The notes under the pieces were generated by a model. That model was not told the DNA's origin. It worked only from the letters and a program-made list of their open reading frames with translations, and did no database searches. A stretch of 64,000 bases of DNA, taken from NCBI RefSeq assembly GCF_000252445.1, contig NC_017790.1, forward strand, positions 3,073,148 to 3,137,147, written 5' to 3'. Below are positions 1 to 9,583 of the stretch, one piece after another. The stretch's first letter is position 1. Each line of letters begins with the position of its first letter. The stretch is from Deinococcus gobiensis I-0 (GTDB taxonomy: Bacteria; Deinococcota; Deinococci; Deinococcales; Deinococcaceae). Position numbers and translations under genes: made by a program.

Positions 1-846
1 CTGCTGCGCGAGGCCTACGACTTCACGGCGGGCCGGGCCGACGGCCGGGTCGAGATTCATATTCCGTACTCCGACAGCTGGAACCTCGCCGAGCGCCGGG
101 CGGCCCGCCCACTGGACACGCTGATCTACGGCGGCACGCTGCTGGACGACCTGCACACCGACCTGAGCGGCTTTTTCGCCGACCGCGAATGGTACGCGGG
201 CATGGGCATCCCGTACCGCCGGGGCTACCTGCTGCACGGCCCGCCCGGCAACGGCAAGAGCAGCCTGGTCGCGGCGCTGGCGGGGGCCTTCGGGCTGAAC
301 GTGTGCGTGCTGAACCTCGCCGCGCCCGACCTGAGCGACGACCGCCTGGGCAGCCTCCTGAACAACCTGCCGCGCCGCTCGCTGCTGCTCCTTGAAGATA
401 TCGACGCCGTGTTCCTGGGCCGTGAACCGCGCGCGCCGACCGTCAAGCTCAGTTTCAACGGGCTGCTCAACGCCCTGGACGGCGTGGCGGCGGGCGAGGG
501 CCGCGTGACCTTCATGACCACCAACGACCTCGCGGGGCTGGACCCGGCCCTGATCCGCCCCGGCCGCGCCGACCGCCACCTCCTCATCGGGAACGCGGGC
601 CGCGCCCAGATCGCGGGGATGCTGCGCCGCTTCTGGCCGGCGTGGAGCGCGCAGGAGGCGGACGCCCTGGCCGCGCGACTGCCTGAAGGCCAGCTGAGCA
701 TGGCCCGCGTGCAGGAATACCTGCTGGAGCGCCGGGGCGACGAGGCGGCGGTGACGCGCGACTGGTCGCAGCTCGCCGGGCCGACCCCTGGGCCGGCCGC
801 CGGACCCCAGGGCTGCCCCACCCGGCTGAAGCTGCTGGCCGGATAG
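1..846 (+). CDS. BCS1-like AAA+ ATPase (5' end outside window)
   Basis: The frame is open from base 1, so the N-terminus is missing; 281 residues are visible. It is an AAA+ ATPase with Walker A GPPGNGKS (visible residues ~80-87), Walker B LLLLED (128-133) and an arginine-finger region RPGRADRHL (~186-194). The spacing and the [11 protein letters not shown] context resemble the BCS1 branch, known in mitochondria as a membrane chaperone/translocase. In bacteria these proteins are mostly uncharacterised, so the substrate is unknown. Codons just upstream (GYLLHGPPG preceded by [10 protein letters not shown]) match the usual BCS1 lead-in, so the internal ATG at 202 is not the real start. The family assignment is firm; the exact function is not. 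Confidence 0.85.
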   Translation: MLREAYDFTAGRADGRVEIHIPYSDSWNLAERRAARPLDTLIYGGTLLDDLHTDLSGFFADREWYAGMGIPYRRGYLLHGPPGNGKSSLVAALAGAFGLNVCVLNLAAPDLSDDRLGSLLNNLPRRSLLLLEDIDAVFLGREPRAPTVKLSFNGLLNALDGVAAGEGRVTFMTTNDLAGLDPALIRPGRADRHLLIGNAGRAQIAGMLRRFWPAWSAQEADALAARLPEGQLSMARVQEYLLERRGDEAAVTRDWSQLAGPTPGPAAGPQGCPTRLKLLAG

Positions 847-961
847 AGGGCGGCGCCAGGACCTGCGGCACCGACCTCCGGCGAGCACGCCGCCCGGCCC
901 CTCTCCTGGCCCGGCCGGGCGGCCGGCAGGCCACACCCCACCCTCCGCTCCCCCCATGCTC

Positions 962-967
962 TACCCT
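962..967 (+). promoter_or_regulatory. Leaderless-type -10 box for the EamA transporter
   Basis: TACCCT ends 6 bp before a GTG at 974. No Shine-Dalgarno precedes that GTG, and the in-frame ATG at 956 would lie upstream of the -10, so the GTG is preferred as start. Confidence 0.65.
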
Positions 968-973
968 GCCGGA

Positions 974-1885
974 GTGAACGCCGCCCCCGCCCGCCGCCCC
1001 CAGACCATCGACGCCCTCTCGCTGGGGGCCATTCTGGTCACCATCGTGTTCTGGGCCTCGGCGTTCGCGGGTATCCGTGCGGGGCTGGAGGCCTTCTCGC
1101 CGGGGCACCTGACGCTGTACCGCTTCCTGGTGGCGAGCGCGGCCCTGGGGATCTTCGCGGTCGTGACGCGCATTCCGCTGCCTGCCCCGGCCGACCTGGG
1201 ACGCATCGCGGGGCTGAGCCTGTTCGGCATCACGCTGTACCACCTGTGTCTGAACTACGGCGAGCTGAGCGTACCCGCCGGCACCGCCAGCCTGATCATC
1301 GCGGCGGGGCCGGTCATCACGGCGCTGCTGGCGACCCGCTTCGGCGGCGAGCGCCTCAACCGCCTGGGCTGGCTGGGCACGCTGGTCAGCCTGGGCGGCG
1401 TGGCGCTGATCGTGCTGGGCAGCGGCCAGAACGTGAACTTCACGCGCGGCGCGCTGCTGATCCTGGCGGCGGCGCTCTTTACCAGCGTGTACTTCGTGTT
1501 CCAGAAACCGCTGCTGCGGCGCATGAACCCGCTGCACTTCACGGTCTGGAGCCTGCTGCTGGGCACGGTGCCGCTGCTGGCCTTCCTGCCGGGCTTCGGG
1601 GCCGAGCTGCGCGCGGCTCCGCTGGGGGCGCATCTCGCGGCCATCTACATCGGGCTGTTTCCGGCGGCCCTGGCCTACCTCACCTGGACCTTCGCGCTCT
1701 CGCGGGTGCCGGCCAGCACGACCACCTCGTTCCTGTACATCAGCCCCGTGTTCGCCATCCTGATCGGCTGGCTGTGGCTGGGCGAGGTGCCCCACCTGAT
1801 CAGCGTGGTGGGGGGCCTCATCGCCATCGTGGGCGTGGTGCTGGTCAACACGCTGGGGCGGCCACGTGCAGGGGCCGGGGCATGA
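974..1885 (+). CDS. EamA/DMT-family transporter
   Basis: Inner-membrane permease of the drug/metabolite transporter superfamily with about ten hydrophobic segments in two EamA halves. The first begins at [20 protein letters not shown], the second near [19 protein letters not shown]. It is 303 residues from the GTG, normal for the family. Family members export or import small metabolites such as amino acids or purines; nothing here fixes the substrate. Its stop overlaps the ATG of the next gene (ATGA at 1882-1885), so the two are probably translated together. An in-frame ATG at 956 is possible but would sit upstream of the likely transcription start. Confidence 0.85.
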   Translation: MNAAPARRPQTIDALSLGAILVTIVFWASAFAGIRAGLEAFSPGHLTLYRFLVASAALGIFAVVTRIPLPAPADLGRIAGLSLFGITLYHLCLNYGELSVPAGTASLIIAAGPVITALLATRFGGERLNRLGWLGTLVSLGGVALIVLGSGQNVNFTRGALLILAAALFTSVYFVFQKPLLRRMNPLHFTVWSLLLGTVPLLAFLPGFGAELRAAPLGAHLAAIYIGLFPAALAYLTWTFALSRVPASTTTSFLYISPVFAILIGWLWLGEVPHLISVVGGLIAIVGVVLVNTLGRPRAGAGA

Positions 1886-3384
1886 CCACGCTGCACGCCG
1901 CCCCGCCCGTGCCCGACGCGGCCGACTCGCCCATCCGGCTGGAACACGTGTGCGTGCGCCTGGGAGGCGAGCAGATTCTCGACGACGTGACGCTGGACGT
2001 GCGCCGGGGCGAGTTCCTGGCGCTGATCGGGCCGTCGGGCGGCGGCAAGAGCACCCTCCTGCGCGTGATCGCCGGGCTGCTGCGCCCCGAACGCGGCGTG
2101 GTGGCGACCCGCTCGCAGCCCGCGCTGGTCTTTCAGGACTACCGGCTGCTGCCCTGGCGCACGGCGCTGCGCAACGTGAAGTTGCCGGCCGACCTGGGCA
2201 GCGGCGGCGGCACCTCGGCCCCCGAGGCGCTGCATCTGGTCGGCATGGACGCCTACGCGGGCTACTTTCCGGCCGAACTCTCGGGCGGGATGCGCGCGCG
2301 CGTGGCCCTGGCGCGCGCGATTGCCCAGAGCGGCGACGTGCTGCTGCTCGACGAGCCCTTCGCGGCCCTCGACGCCCTGGTGCGCGAGCGCTTCAACACC
2401 GAACTGCGCCACCTGCACGAGAAGACCGGCCGCACGACCGTCCTCGTCACGCACTCGATCCGCGAGGCGGTGTGGCTGGCCGACCGGGTGGCGGTGCTGC
2501 GCGGCGGGAAGATCGTGGAGATCCTGGACACGCGGGGCGAGGGCCGCGCGAGCGCCTACACCGAGGGCCTCGAAGCCCACCTGCGCGGCGTGCTGGGCGT
2601 GGGTGACAGCACCCGTCTGCGCGCGGCGGCCAGCCGGCCCGAGCGGGTGTCGTGGGGGCTGCCGCTGCTGGCCATCGCGCTGGGCTTCGGGCTGTGGCAG
2701 CTCGCGGCCGTGCGCCTGAACCAGCCGCTGCTGCTGCCGACCCCGGCGGCCGTGTGGGCCAAGCTGGTCGCGGGCGAGGCGGTGCTGTTCGGGGCCCTGT
2801 GGATCACGGCGCGCACGGCGCTGCTGGGCACGCTGCTGGGCGCGCTGGCCGGGGTCCTGATCGGCTACCCGCTGGCGCGCTGGCGGGCGCTGGAACGTTT
2901 CCTGAGCCCGTTCATCGTCGCGTCGCAGAGCACGCCCATCGTCATCCTCGCGCCGCTGCTGGTGTCGTGGCTGGGCTACGGGCTGCTGCCCTCGGTCATC
3001 GTGTCGGCCCTGAGCGCGCTGTACCCGGTCCTCATCGCCGTGATCGTGGGTGTACGCGAGGTGGACCGCACCTACCACGAGCTGTTCAGCAGCCTTCGGG
3101 CGACCTTCTGGCAGCGGCTCACGCACCTGGAGCTGCCCGGCGCGCTGCCGGTCATGCTCGGCGGCCTGCGGCTGGCGGCCAGCCTCGCCCTGATCGGCGC
3201 GGTCGTGTGGGAATTCACCGACTCGAACCAGCGCGGACTGGGCTTTCAGGTGCAACAGGCGGGCACCTACTACGACAAGGCCACGCAGTTCGCGGCCATC
3301 GCGCTGCTGGTGCTGTTCGGGGTGGCGCTCTACAGCCTCGTGACACTGCTGGAGCAGCGGGTGATGCGGCGGCGGGGGCGGTAG
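1882..3384 (+). CDS. Fused ABC importer: ATPase and permease in one polypeptide
   Basis: A 500-residue protein joining the two parts of a nitrate/taurine/thiamine-precursor type ABC importer. The N-terminal ~235 residues are the nucleotide-binding domain: Walker [10 protein letters not shown], signature [14 protein letters not shown], Walker [13 protein letters not shown]. After a short linker the C-terminal half is a BPD_transp_1-like permease with about six membrane segments and the coupling-loop region [21 protein letters not shown]. These are normally separate SsuB/SsuC-like proteins. No internal stop or frameshift separates them. No periplasmic binding protein lies next to it, so the substrate is unknown and the receptor must be encoded elsewhere. 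It overlaps the EamA gene by 4 bp. Confidence 0.85.
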   Translation: MTTLHAAPPVPDAADSPIRLEHVCVRLGGEQILDDVTLDVRRGEFLALIGPSGGGKSTLLRVIAGLLRPERGVVATRSQPALVFQDYRLLPWRTALRNVKLPADLGSGGGTSAPEALHLVGMDAYAGYFPAELSGGMRARVALARAIAQSGDVLLLDEPFAALDALVRERFNTELRHLHEKTGRTTVLVTHSIREAVWLADRVAVLRGGKIVEILDTRGEGRASAYTEGLEAHLRGVLGVGDSTRLRAAASRPERVSWGLPLLAIALGFGLWQLAAVRLNQPLLLPTPAAVWAKLVAGEAVLFGALWITARTALLGTLLGALAGVLIGYPLARWRALERFLSPFIVASQSTPIVILAPLLVSWLGYGLLPSVIVSALSALYPVLIAVIVGVREVDRTYHELFSSLRATFWQRLTHLELPGALPVMLGGLRLAASLALIGAVVWEFTDSNQRGLGFQVQQAGTYYDKATQFAAIALLVLFGVALYSLVTLLEQRVMRRRGR

Positions 3385-3715
3385 GTCCAGTTTCTCAGAG
3401 GTTCGGGGCGACGGGCTGAGCCTTTGAGCTCCCACCCCCCCAGCCCCCTCTCCCGGCGGGACAGGGGGGGCCAGGTGCTGCGTCCGGCCAGCGTCGTCCC
3501 GGGCATCGGCAGGTCCCCTCCGCTTCACGGCATGACGACTCGGCTCGGGGCGAGGCACGGCCCGCCTGCGTGGCCCGCGCGCTGCGCGCATGGCGGCTCG
3601 GCTGGACCGGGGCGGGGACGCCGCGAGGGGGCTGTGAGTCGGGAGGCTTCGGCAGGTCAGGGCAGCGGGCGGCGGCGGGTTTTTCACTTCCTACTGCCCA
3701 CCCCCCACTCCCCAT
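3385..3715. other. Non-coding stretch between convergent genes
   Basis: About 330 bases between the ABC importer and the M16 peptidase stop codons. Short open frames occur but none has codon bias, a start signal or recognisable protein content. Several GC-rich self-complementary patches are present (for example GCGCGCTGCGCGC near 3577) and may terminate transcription, but no clear hairpin plus T-run is seen. Confidence 0.4.
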
Positions 3716-4939
3716 TCACCGCAGCTCTTCCACCGGTCCCAGGGCCACCACGGTCAGTTTGTCCAGGGGACACAGGCGCAGCACCTCGCGCACGTCTTCC
3801 GGAGTCACGGCCGTAAAGCGGTCGGCGAGGTCGGCGGTCGTGCGGATCTCGCCGGTCGCCAGGTACTCCATGCCCAGGGCGAAGAGGCGGCCCTGCGGCG
3901 TCTCGGCGCGCAGCAGAGTAGAGACCGCCGCCTTGCGCGCCGAGCGGCGCACGCCCGTCTCGGTAATCAGGGTGTCGGCCGAGGCCAGCACCTTGCGGTA
4001 GGCGTCCAGCACCGTCTGGGTGCGCTCCGGGTCGCAGGAGAAGCCGCCCTCGAACACGCCCGCGCCCCGGTAATCCAGATGCCCGAGGTCGGCCCCGTCG
4101 CACAGCCCGGTGTCCAGCAGCGCCCAGTACAGCGCGCCGTTCTCGCCGCCGATCAGGTCGGCCAGCACGGCGGCGGCCTCGCGCAGCGGATGGGTGGTCG
4201 GCAGGCCCGGCGCGGCCAGCACGACCTGCACCCGTGCCAGGGCAGGATCGGGCAGGACCTTCACGCTCTGCGCCGGGACCGGCAGCGGCGCGTCGTCAAC
4301 CACCGGCGGCTCGCCCCGGTCCCAGGTCGCCAGTTCGCGCCCGGCCCAGGCCAGCACCTCGGCCTCGTCGAAGGCCCCCGTCACGGCCAGGGTGACGCGG
4401 TCCGCGCCGTAACGCCGCCGCCAGTTGTCGAGCAGGGCGGCGCGCGACAGCCCGCCCACCGTCTGCGGCGTCCCCAGGATCTGGTGGCCCAGCGGGTGCG
4501 TGCCCCAGTACATCGCCCGCAGTTCGTCCTGGGCGCGCACGGGAGGCTGGTCGGCGTACATGGCGATCTCTTCGAGAATCACACCGCGTTCGGGTTCGAT
4601 GTCGGCCTCACGCAGTGCGGGACGCATCAGCTCGGTCAGGGTATCGAGCAGTTCACCCATGCGCTCGGGCAGCGCGGCGGCGTGGTACACGGTCGCCTCC
4701 TCGCTGGTGAAGGCGTTGGAGTGACCGCCCAGATCGTCGAGCCGCTCGTTGAGGGCCCCGGCGTCGAGCCGCTCGGAGCCCTTGAACATCAGGTGTTCCA
4801 GGAAATGGCTCGCGCCCATCTCGGCGGGGCGCTCGTCGCGCGCGCCCGTGTTCACGAAATATCCGGCCGCCACGCTCTGCGCCTGCGGATCGGCTTCGAG
4901 CAGCAGCGTCAGGCCGCCCGGCAGGACGTGACGGGTCAT
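3716..4939 (-). CDS. M16-family zinc metallopeptidase, catalytic subunit
   Basis: A 407-residue pitrilysin/processing-peptidase relative. The inverted zinc motif HxxEH is intact as HFLEH (~residues 44-48), followed downstream by the expected glutamate region ([12 protein letters not shown]). The C-terminal half is the non-catalytic M16C fold. Its ATG overlaps the stop of the upstream M16 gene (ATGA at 4936-4939), so the pair is one operon and probably forms an active/inactive heterodimer, as seen for bacterial homologues of mitochondrial processing peptidase. No signal peptide is seen, so it is probably cytoplasmic. The peptide substrate is unknown. Confidence 0.88.
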   Translation of the reverse strand: MTRHVLPGGLTLLLEADPQAQSVAAGYFVNTGARDERPAEMGASHFLEHLMFKGSERLDAGALNERLDDLGGHSNAFTSEEATVYHAAALPERMGELLDTLTELMRPALREADIEPERGVILEEIAMYADQPPVRAQDELRAMYWGTHPLGHQILGTPQTVGGLSRAALLDNWRRRYGADRVTLAVTGAFDEAEVLAWAGRELATWDRGEPPVVDDAPLPVPAQSVKVLPDPALARVQVVLAAPGLPTTHPLREAAAVLADLIGGENGALYWALLDTGLCDGADLGHLDYRGAGVFEGGFSCDPERTQTVLDAYRKVLASADTLITETGVRRSARKAAVSTLLRAETPQGRLFALGMEYLATGEIRTTADLADRFTAVTPEDVREVLRLCPLDKLTVVALGPVEELR

Positions 4940-6273
4940 GCGCCCACCCCCTGCGCGGCCTGCGGCTGGGCGGCCGGGGGCAGGGCGAAGGTGTCTCCCG
5001 GCCCCAGCGTCACCACGGTCGCCTCCAGCGCGGGGCGGTAACGCGCCAAAAAGGCGTTGACCTCCTCCAGCGTCAGGGCGTCGATCTGGGCGCGCAGCCC
5101 CCGTACGCTGCGCACCTGCCCGAACAGCGCGAGGTCGCGGGTCAGGGCGTGGGCGCGGCCCCGCAGGCTCTGCGCGCCGAAGACCACGCCGGTGCTCAGG
5201 CCGGTGTGCGCGCGCCGGAATTCCTCGGCCCCCAGGCCCCCGGGCAGGCGTTCCAGCTCGGCCAGCATGACCGCGAGCGTCTCGGGGGCGCGCCCCGGCG
5301 TGCTGCCCGCATAGGCGCTCAGAAAGCCCTCGCCGCCCAGCACCAGCGGCGAGGCGCTGACCGCGTAGGCCAGGCCGCGTTCCTCGCGCACGGCCACGAA
5401 CAGGCGGCTGCTGCCTCCACCCGACAGGGCGCTCAGGGCCAGCTGCCAGGGCAGCCAGTCGGCGCTGCGCGGCGAGACGCCCGGCGCGCTCAGGCTCAGG
5501 TGGGTCTGCTCGCCGCCGGGATGCGGCAGATGCAGGCGGCCCCCCCGGCGGAAAAGGGCCGGGACCGGCCGGTCCTCGCCCACGCGCCAGCCCGCGAAGG
5601 TCCGGGCCGCGAGGTCGTGGGCCGCCTGCGGCTCCAGGTCGGCGACCAGCCCCAGCACGCTGCCCGCCTGCCCGTAGCGCTCCAGGTGCGCGCGCAGACC
5701 CGCCGCGCCGAGGGCCTCCAGACCTTCGGGCGTGCCGCTGGCCGGGTGGGCGTAGCCGGCGCGGTCGTCGCCCGGCACGCGCGGAAACCCCAGGGCGCGC
5801 GCCTCGGCGGCCAGCAGGTCGGGTGGGCTGTCCTCCAGGCCCTCCAGGTCCTGCCGCGCGAGGTCGAGCAGCACCGGCAGTTCGTGCGTGGGCAGGGCGG
5901 GGCGGGCCACCACGTCGGCCACCAGGGCCAGGGCGGCCCCCAGGTCGGCGGTCAGGCCGCTGGCCCCGAAGCGGGTCGCCTCCGGCCCCACGCCGCCGCT
6001 GCGGCGCACGCCCAGGTCGTCGAAGGCGTCTTGCAGGCCGCGCGCGTCCCGTCCGCCCGCCCCCTTGTAGAGCCACTCCTCCAGCACGCCCGCCGCGCCT
6101 TCCTGGCCTCTGGGGTCATGTGCGCTGCCCACCGGCACCCGCAGGTCGAAAGCGAAACCGGGGCCGGCGCGGCGCTCGAAGGCGACCGTCAGTCCCCCCG
6201 GCAGGGTCCAGACCTGCGCCTGTGGGCCCTCCTGCGTGTCTTCTCCCGTCTGTGCGCCGCTGCCGACCGTCAT
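4936..6273 (-). CDS. M16-family peptidase-like protein, catalytically degenerate partner
   Basis: A 445-residue M16 protein lying first in the operon with the active M16 subunit. At the position of HxxEH it reads [10 protein letters not shown], so both zinc-binding histidines are lost. It is therefore expected to be a structural or substrate-binding partner, not an enzyme. A glycine-rich loop ([12 protein letters not shown]) resembles the substrate-guiding loop of the alpha subunit of mitochondrial processing peptidase. A leaderless-type promoter precedes the ATG. The last four bases overlap the start of the catalytic gene, favouring one-to-one production. Confidence 0.85.
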   Translation of the reverse strand: MTVGSGAQTGEDTQEGPQAQVWTLPGGLTVAFERRAGPGFAFDLRVPVGSAHDPRGQEGAAGVLEEWLYKGAGGRDARGLQDAFDDLGVRRSGGVGPEATRFGASGLTADLGAALALVADVVARPALPTHELPVLLDLARQDLEGLEDSPPDLLAAEARALGFPRVPGDDRAGYAHPASGTPEGLEALGAAGLRAHLERYGQAGSVLGLVADLEPQAAHDLAARTFAGWRVGEDRPVPALFRRGGRLHLPHPGGEQTHLSLSAPGVSPRSADWLPWQLALSALSGGGSSRLFVAVREERGLAYAVSASPLVLGGEGFLSAYAGSTPGRAPETLAVMLAELERLPGGLGAEEFRRAHTGLSTGVVFGAQSLRGRAHALTRDLALFGQVRSVRGLRAQIDALTLEEVNAFLARYRPALEATVVTLGPGDTFALPPAAQPQAAQGVGA

Positions 6274-6279
6274 CCGGCG

Positions 6280-6285
6280 AGTCTA
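6280..6285 (-). promoter_or_regulatory. Leaderless-type -10 box for the M16 operon
   Basis: On the minus strand TAGACT ends 6 bp before the ATG at 6273; there is no Shine-Dalgarno. Confidence 0.7.
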
Positions 6286-6332
6286 ACGCACGGCGGGGAG
6301 CCCTTTGGGGAGCACCCTCGCCATTGCCGCGC

Positions 6333-6338
6333 TACCCT
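6333..6338 (+). promoter_or_regulatory. Leaderless-type -10 box for the NUDIX-SDR operon
   Basis: TACCCT ends 7 bp before the ATG at 6346. It lies back to back with the M16 operon promoter about 50 bp away. Confidence 0.7.
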
Positions 6339-6345
6339 CTGCCGT

Positions 6346-6759
6346 ATGCAGAGGCCGGTGGTATGTGTCGGGGCGCTCGTCTGGGGACCGGAGGGCCGGG
6401 TGCTGCTGGTGCGCACGACCAAGTGGCGCGGCGCCTGGGGCGTGCCGGGCGGCAAGGTCGAATGGGGCGAGACGCTGGCGCAGGCCGCCACGCGCGAACT
6501 GCGTGAGGAGACCGGCCTGGAGATCACGGACCTGCGCTACGCCCAGACGCAGGAGGCGGTGCGCTCGCCCGAGTTCCACGCCGAGGCGCACATGCTGCTG
6601 GTGGATTTCTTCGCCCGAACGGCGGGCACCGAGGTCAGCCCCAACGCCGAGATCGCCGAGTGGGCCTGGGTCCCGCTGGAGCAGGCGGCGGACTATCCGC
6701 TGAACAGCTACACGCGCACGCTGGTCGCCCTCGCGCGGCGGGCCGGGGAGACGCCGTGA
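6346..6759 (+). CDS. NUDIX hydrolase
   Basis: A 137-residue protein with a complete Nudix box, G-x5-E-x7-REL-x-EE-x-GL ([12 protein letters not shown] followed by [14 protein letters not shown], ~residues 33-58). Family members hydrolyse nucleoside diphosphates linked to another moiety. Deinococcus genomes carry many of them, and this sequence does not show which substrate is used. A longer open frame exists upstream, but the -10 box at 6333 and family length support the ATG at 6346. The stop overlaps the GTG start of the following SDR gene. Confidence 0.9.
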   Translation: MQRPVVCVGALVWGPEGRVLLVRTTKWRGAWGVPGGKVEWGETLAQAATRELREETGLEITDLRYAQTQEAVRSPEFHAEAHMLLVDFFARTAGTEVSPNAEIAEWAWVPLEQAADYPLNSYTRTLVALARRAGETP

Positions 6760-7481
6760 ACGCGCCCAGAGGCACCGCCCTCGTGACGGGGGCGGCGCGC
6801 GGCATCGGGCGGGGGCTGGCGCTCGCCCTGGCCGCCGAGGGCTTCGCGGTCGCGGTGCATTACCGGGGCAGCGCGGCCGACGCGCACGACACCGCCCGCC
6901 AGTGCCGCGAGGCGGGGGCGCAGGCCCGGACCTTCCAGGCCGACCTGACCGTGCCCGAGCAGGCGCGCGGGCTGGTGCGCGACGCCCACGCCGCCTTCGG
7001 GGGGCCGGGGCTGGCGGTGCTCGTCAACAACGTGGGCAACTATGTCCACCGGCCGCTGCTGGACACCACCGACGCCGACTGGGCCGAGATGCTGGGCAGC
7101 AACCTGCTCTCCACGGTCGCCACCTGCCAGGAGGCCGCGCCCCTCATGCGGGCCGCCGGCTACGGGCGCATCGTGAACCTGGGCTACGCGGGGGCCGGCG
7201 ACCTGCGCGCGCGGCCGGGCATCACGCCCTACGTGATCGCCAAGGCGGGCGTACTCCAGTTTTCGCGGGCGCTGGCGGTCACGCTGGCGGGCAGCGGCGT
7301 CAGCGTGAACGTGGTGTCGCCGGGCATCCTGGACACCAGCGTGACCCAGCCGCTGCGGGCCATTCCGGCGGGACGCAGCGGCACGGTGGCCGAACTCGTG
7401 GAGGCGGCGCTGTATTTCGTGCGGACCAGCGACTACGTGACCGGCCAGGAGATCGAGGTGGCCGGCGGCTGGAACCTCTGA
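6756..7481 (+). CDS. SDR-family oxidoreductase with non-standard active site
   Basis: A 241-residue short-chain dehydrogenase/reductase. The NAD(P) motif TGAARGIG is near residue 11 and the catalytic Tyr/Lys pair is YVIAK. The serine expected 13 residues before the tyrosine is replaced by glycine ([17 protein letters not shown]), so classical Ser-Tyr-Lys chemistry may be altered. The start is a GTG overlapping the NUDIX stop (GTGA at 6756-6759), indicating translational coupling. The substrate is unknown; the C-terminal [12 protein letters not shown] segment is typical of FabG-like members. Confidence 0.85.
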   Translation: MNAPRGTALVTGAARGIGRGLALALAAEGFAVAVHYRGSAADAHDTARQCREAGAQARTFQADLTVPEQARGLVRDAHAAFGGPGLAVLVNNVGNYVHRPLLDTTDADWAEMLGSNLLSTVATCQEAAPLMRAAGYGRIVNLGYAGAGDLRARPGITPYVIAKAGVLQFSRALAVTLAGSGVSVNVVSPGILDTSVTQPLRAIPAGRSGTVAELVEAALYFVRTSDYVTGQEIEVAGGWNL

Positions 7482-7500
7482 AAGCGCCCGGCGGGTGGGC

Positions 7501-7974
7501 TCAGCGGACGGGGCTGACGCTGAGGTTCAGGGTCGAGGTGGCCCCCTGCGGCAGCCGGGCGTAGGCGGTGCTGGCGTACAGCACGCGGCCCTGGCGGTCG
7601 GTGACGGTCGAGCGCACGCCGTAGACCCGCCCGCTCACGAGGCGCGTGGGGTTGAACACGATCTGGTAGGGCGTGCTCAGGCGGGACGCCGCAAAGCTCA
7701 CCCGCAGCACCTGCCGGGCCGCGCCGGTGCGGGTCGGGTCGTCCACGATCACGTTCACGCGGCTGCCGGCGGGCAGGTTGACGGTGGCCGGCGCGCTCAC
7801 GCGGCCCATGATTTCCTGCCAGCCGGCGGGCACGTCGCTGCGCGCACTCTGCGGCAGGCCGCGCGCCGGGGCCGGCGCCGGGATGGGCGTCAGGGTCACG
7901 TCCCCGATGCGGCCCTGGGCCAGGGCTGGAGAACCGAGGAGGGCAACAGCCAGAACAGGGGTGAGAAATCTCAT
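7501..7974 (-). CDS. Secreted YbaY/YscW-like protein
   Basis: A 157-residue exported protein. The first ~19 residues form a signal peptide (MRFLTPVLAVALLGSPALAQ). The mature part has the pattern of the YbaY/YscW beta-sandwich family: V-x-G-x-V near LPAGSRVNVIVDD, then a hydrophobic strand region and GRVYGVRSTVTDRQGRVLYAS. E. coli YbaY is an uncharacterised lipoprotein and YscW is a secretin pilotin; no secretin is nearby here. It converges with the SDR gene 20 bp away. The start is chosen at the signal peptide; an upstream open stretch in frame has no signal. Confidence 0.7.
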   Translation of the reverse strand: MRFLTPVLAVALLGSPALAQGRIGDVTLTPIPAPAPARGLPQSARSDVPAGWQEIMGRVSAPATVNLPAGSRVNVIVDDPTRTGAARQVLRVSFAASRLSTPYQIVFNPTRLVSGRVYGVRSTVTDRQGRVLYASTAYARLPQGATSTLNLSVSPVR

Positions 7975-8063
7975 AATTCCATGCTGGGTGCAGCGCGTGA
8001 GGGAGAGATAAGAAGCGGCTTCATGCGGCCATGAGCGATTCCGTGCCGGCCCCGCGCTCACGG

Positions 8064-8069
8064 CAGCAT
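8064..8069 (+). promoter_or_regulatory. Possible leaderless-type -10 box for the AlkA-like gene
   Basis: CAGCAT (first base deviates from TANNNT) ends 6 bp before the ATG at 8076. Confidence 0.35.
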
Positions 8070-8075
8070 GGAGCC

Positions 8076-8711
8076 ATGTGCCCTGCCCAACCCGACCTGA
8101 CCCCGCTGACCGACCATGCCGGCGCCCTGGCCCACCTCGCGCGTGACCCCGTGATGGCCGGGGTGACGGCGCGCGTGGGCGACCTGCCGGTGCTGGAGGC
8201 GACGGCCGACCCCTTCGGAACCCTGGTCCGCAGCGTGGCGGGCCAGCAGCTCAGCGTGAAGGCGGCAGCGAGCATCCACGGCCGACTCGTCGCGGCGCTG
8301 GGCGAGGTGACGGCCCAGACGGTGCGGCGCACGCCCGGCGACGACCTGCGCGCCCTGGGACTGTCGTGGGCCAAGGTGAGGACCGTCCACGCCCTGGCCG
8401 ACGCGGCACTGGGCGGCCGGATCGACTTCGCGCACCTGTCGGGGCAGGGCGACGAGGAGATCGTCGCGGAACTGTCGGCGCTGCCGGGCATCGGGCGCTG
8501 GACTGCCGAGATGTTCCTGATGTTCGGCCTCGCACGCCCCGACGTGTTCAGCTTCGGGGACCTCGCGCTGCGCCAGGGGCTCGCGCGGCTGTATCCCGGC
8601 GCGCCGCAGGCGGACGTCCCGCTCCCATGGGCGCCCTACCGCACGCTGGGCGCGCGCTACCTGTGGGCCGACAACGCGCTGCACCGGGCCGGGGGGGTGC
8701 CGCTGCCCTGA
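8076..8711 (+). CDS. DNA-3-methyladenine glycosylase II family protein (AlkA-like)
   Basis: A 211-residue HhH-GPD base-excision-repair glycosylase. The helix-hairpin-helix is LPGIGRWTAEMFLMFGL and the conserved aspartate that activates the reaction follows in VFSFGDLALRQG. The N-terminal QQLSVKAA segment is typical of the family. It lacks the [4Fe-4S] cysteines of MutY/Nth and the long N-terminal domain of E. coli AlkA, matching the short bacterial type. It removes alkylated purines from DNA. An in-frame ATG at 8031 would add 15 residues; 8076 is preferred because of the -10-like box at 8064. Confidence 0.88.
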   Translation: MCPAQPDLTPLTDHAGALAHLARDPVMAGVTARVGDLPVLEATADPFGTLVRSVAGQQLSVKAAASIHGRLVAALGEVTAQTVRRTPGDDLRALGLSWAKVRTVHALADAALGGRIDFAHLSGQGDEEIVAELSALPGIGRWTAEMFLMFGLARPDVFSFGDLALRQGLARLYPGAPQADVPLPWAPYRTLGARYLWADNALHRAGGVPLP

Positions 8712-8742
8712 GCGGCCGCCCGCGCCCTCCCCCCTCCCCTGT

Positions 8743-9471
8743 TCAGGGGCGCCCGGCGGCCTCGCTCGCCGGCGGCGGGGCCAGCGGCTCGCCGGCCGCC
8801 TGCCATTGGTCGTAGCTTTGGCGCACGAGGTGGAATACGTCGCGGGTGCGCGTGTAGGCGCTCGGGCCGCCCATACGGCCCACGAGGTCCAGGGCGGCCG
8901 TGTCCACGTAGAACTTCGCCGGGTCCTGCACCGCGTCGGCGCGCAGGGTCAGGCCGACCACCTCGCCCAGCACGATGCGGGTGTTGCCGATGGTCACGGT
9001 CTGCACCTCACGGCATTCCAGCGCGGCGGGAGCCAGGGCCACACGCGGCGCGGCGACCTGGTTCCCGGGCGTCAGGGCGATGCCCAGGGCCGCCGGTTCG
9101 CCCTCGCCAGGCGGGAAGTCGGTGGCCGTGGCGTTCATGGCCCCGGCCAGGGCGTAGTCCACCAGATTGACCGTGAACTCGCCCCCGGGGCCGATGTTCT
9201 TCGCCGTGTCCTTGGGCGAGCCGTCGGCGCGGTTGCCCGGCGCGAAGGCCACCACGGGCGGGTCCGAGCCCATCAGGCCGAAAAAGGAGTAGGGCGCGAG
9301 ATTCACGGCTCCCCCCTCGCCCACCGTGGACACCCAGGCGATGGGACGCGGCACCACCGACGCGGCCAGCAGCTTGTAGCGCGCGGCGTTGGGCAGGGCG
9401 GTCAGGTCGAAGTGCCGGAACTCGGGCGACGGGGTCCCGGCAGGCGGGGTCTCGGGGGCGGAAGCGGACAT
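8743..9471 (-). CDS. Flavin reductase-like FMN-binding protein
   Basis: A 242-residue protein of the flavin-reductase-like (split-barrel FMN-binding) family. Characteristic stretches are LLAASVVPRPIAWVST near residue 33, NLAPYSFFGLMGSDPP, KDTAKNI and GEFTVNLV. Homologues bind FMN and act as flavin reductases or as uncharacterised flavoproteins. No partner monooxygenase is adjacent, so the role is open. It converges with the AlkA-like gene and has its own leaderless-type promoter. The C-terminal ~20 residues are Pro/Ala-rich and probably disordered. Confidence 0.82.
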   Translation of the reverse strand: MSASAPETPPAGTPSPEFRHFDLTALPNAARYKLLAASVVPRPIAWVSTVGEGGAVNLAPYSFFGLMGSDPPVVAFAPGNRADGSPKDTAKNIGPGGEFTVNLVDYALAGAMNATATDFPPGEGEPAALGIALTPGNQVAAPRVALAPAALECREVQTVTIGNTRIVLGEVVGLTLRADAVQDPAKFYVDTAALDLVGRMGGPSAYTRTRDVFHLVRQSYDQWQAAGEPLAPPPASEAAGRP

Positions 9472-9476
9472 GCCCC

Positions 9477-9482
9477 AGGGTA
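9477..9482 (-). promoter_or_regulatory. Leaderless-type -10 box for the flavin reductase-like gene
   Basis: TACCCT on the minus strand ends 5 bp before the ATG at 9471. Confidence 0.65.
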
Positions 9483-9571
9483 AGCGCCGCGCCCGGCGGG
9501 TGACCGTAGGCGGGCTTGCCGGACGGGCGCGGCCCGTGAACCGCGCCGCCTTTGCGCCTTCCCGGCGGGGC

Positions 9572-9577
9572 TAGCAT
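9572..9577 (+). promoter_or_regulatory. Leaderless-type -10 box for xseB
   Basis: TAGCAT ends 6 bp before the GTG at 9584; there is no Shine-Dalgarno. Confidence 0.65.
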
Positions 9578-9583
9578 GGCCGC

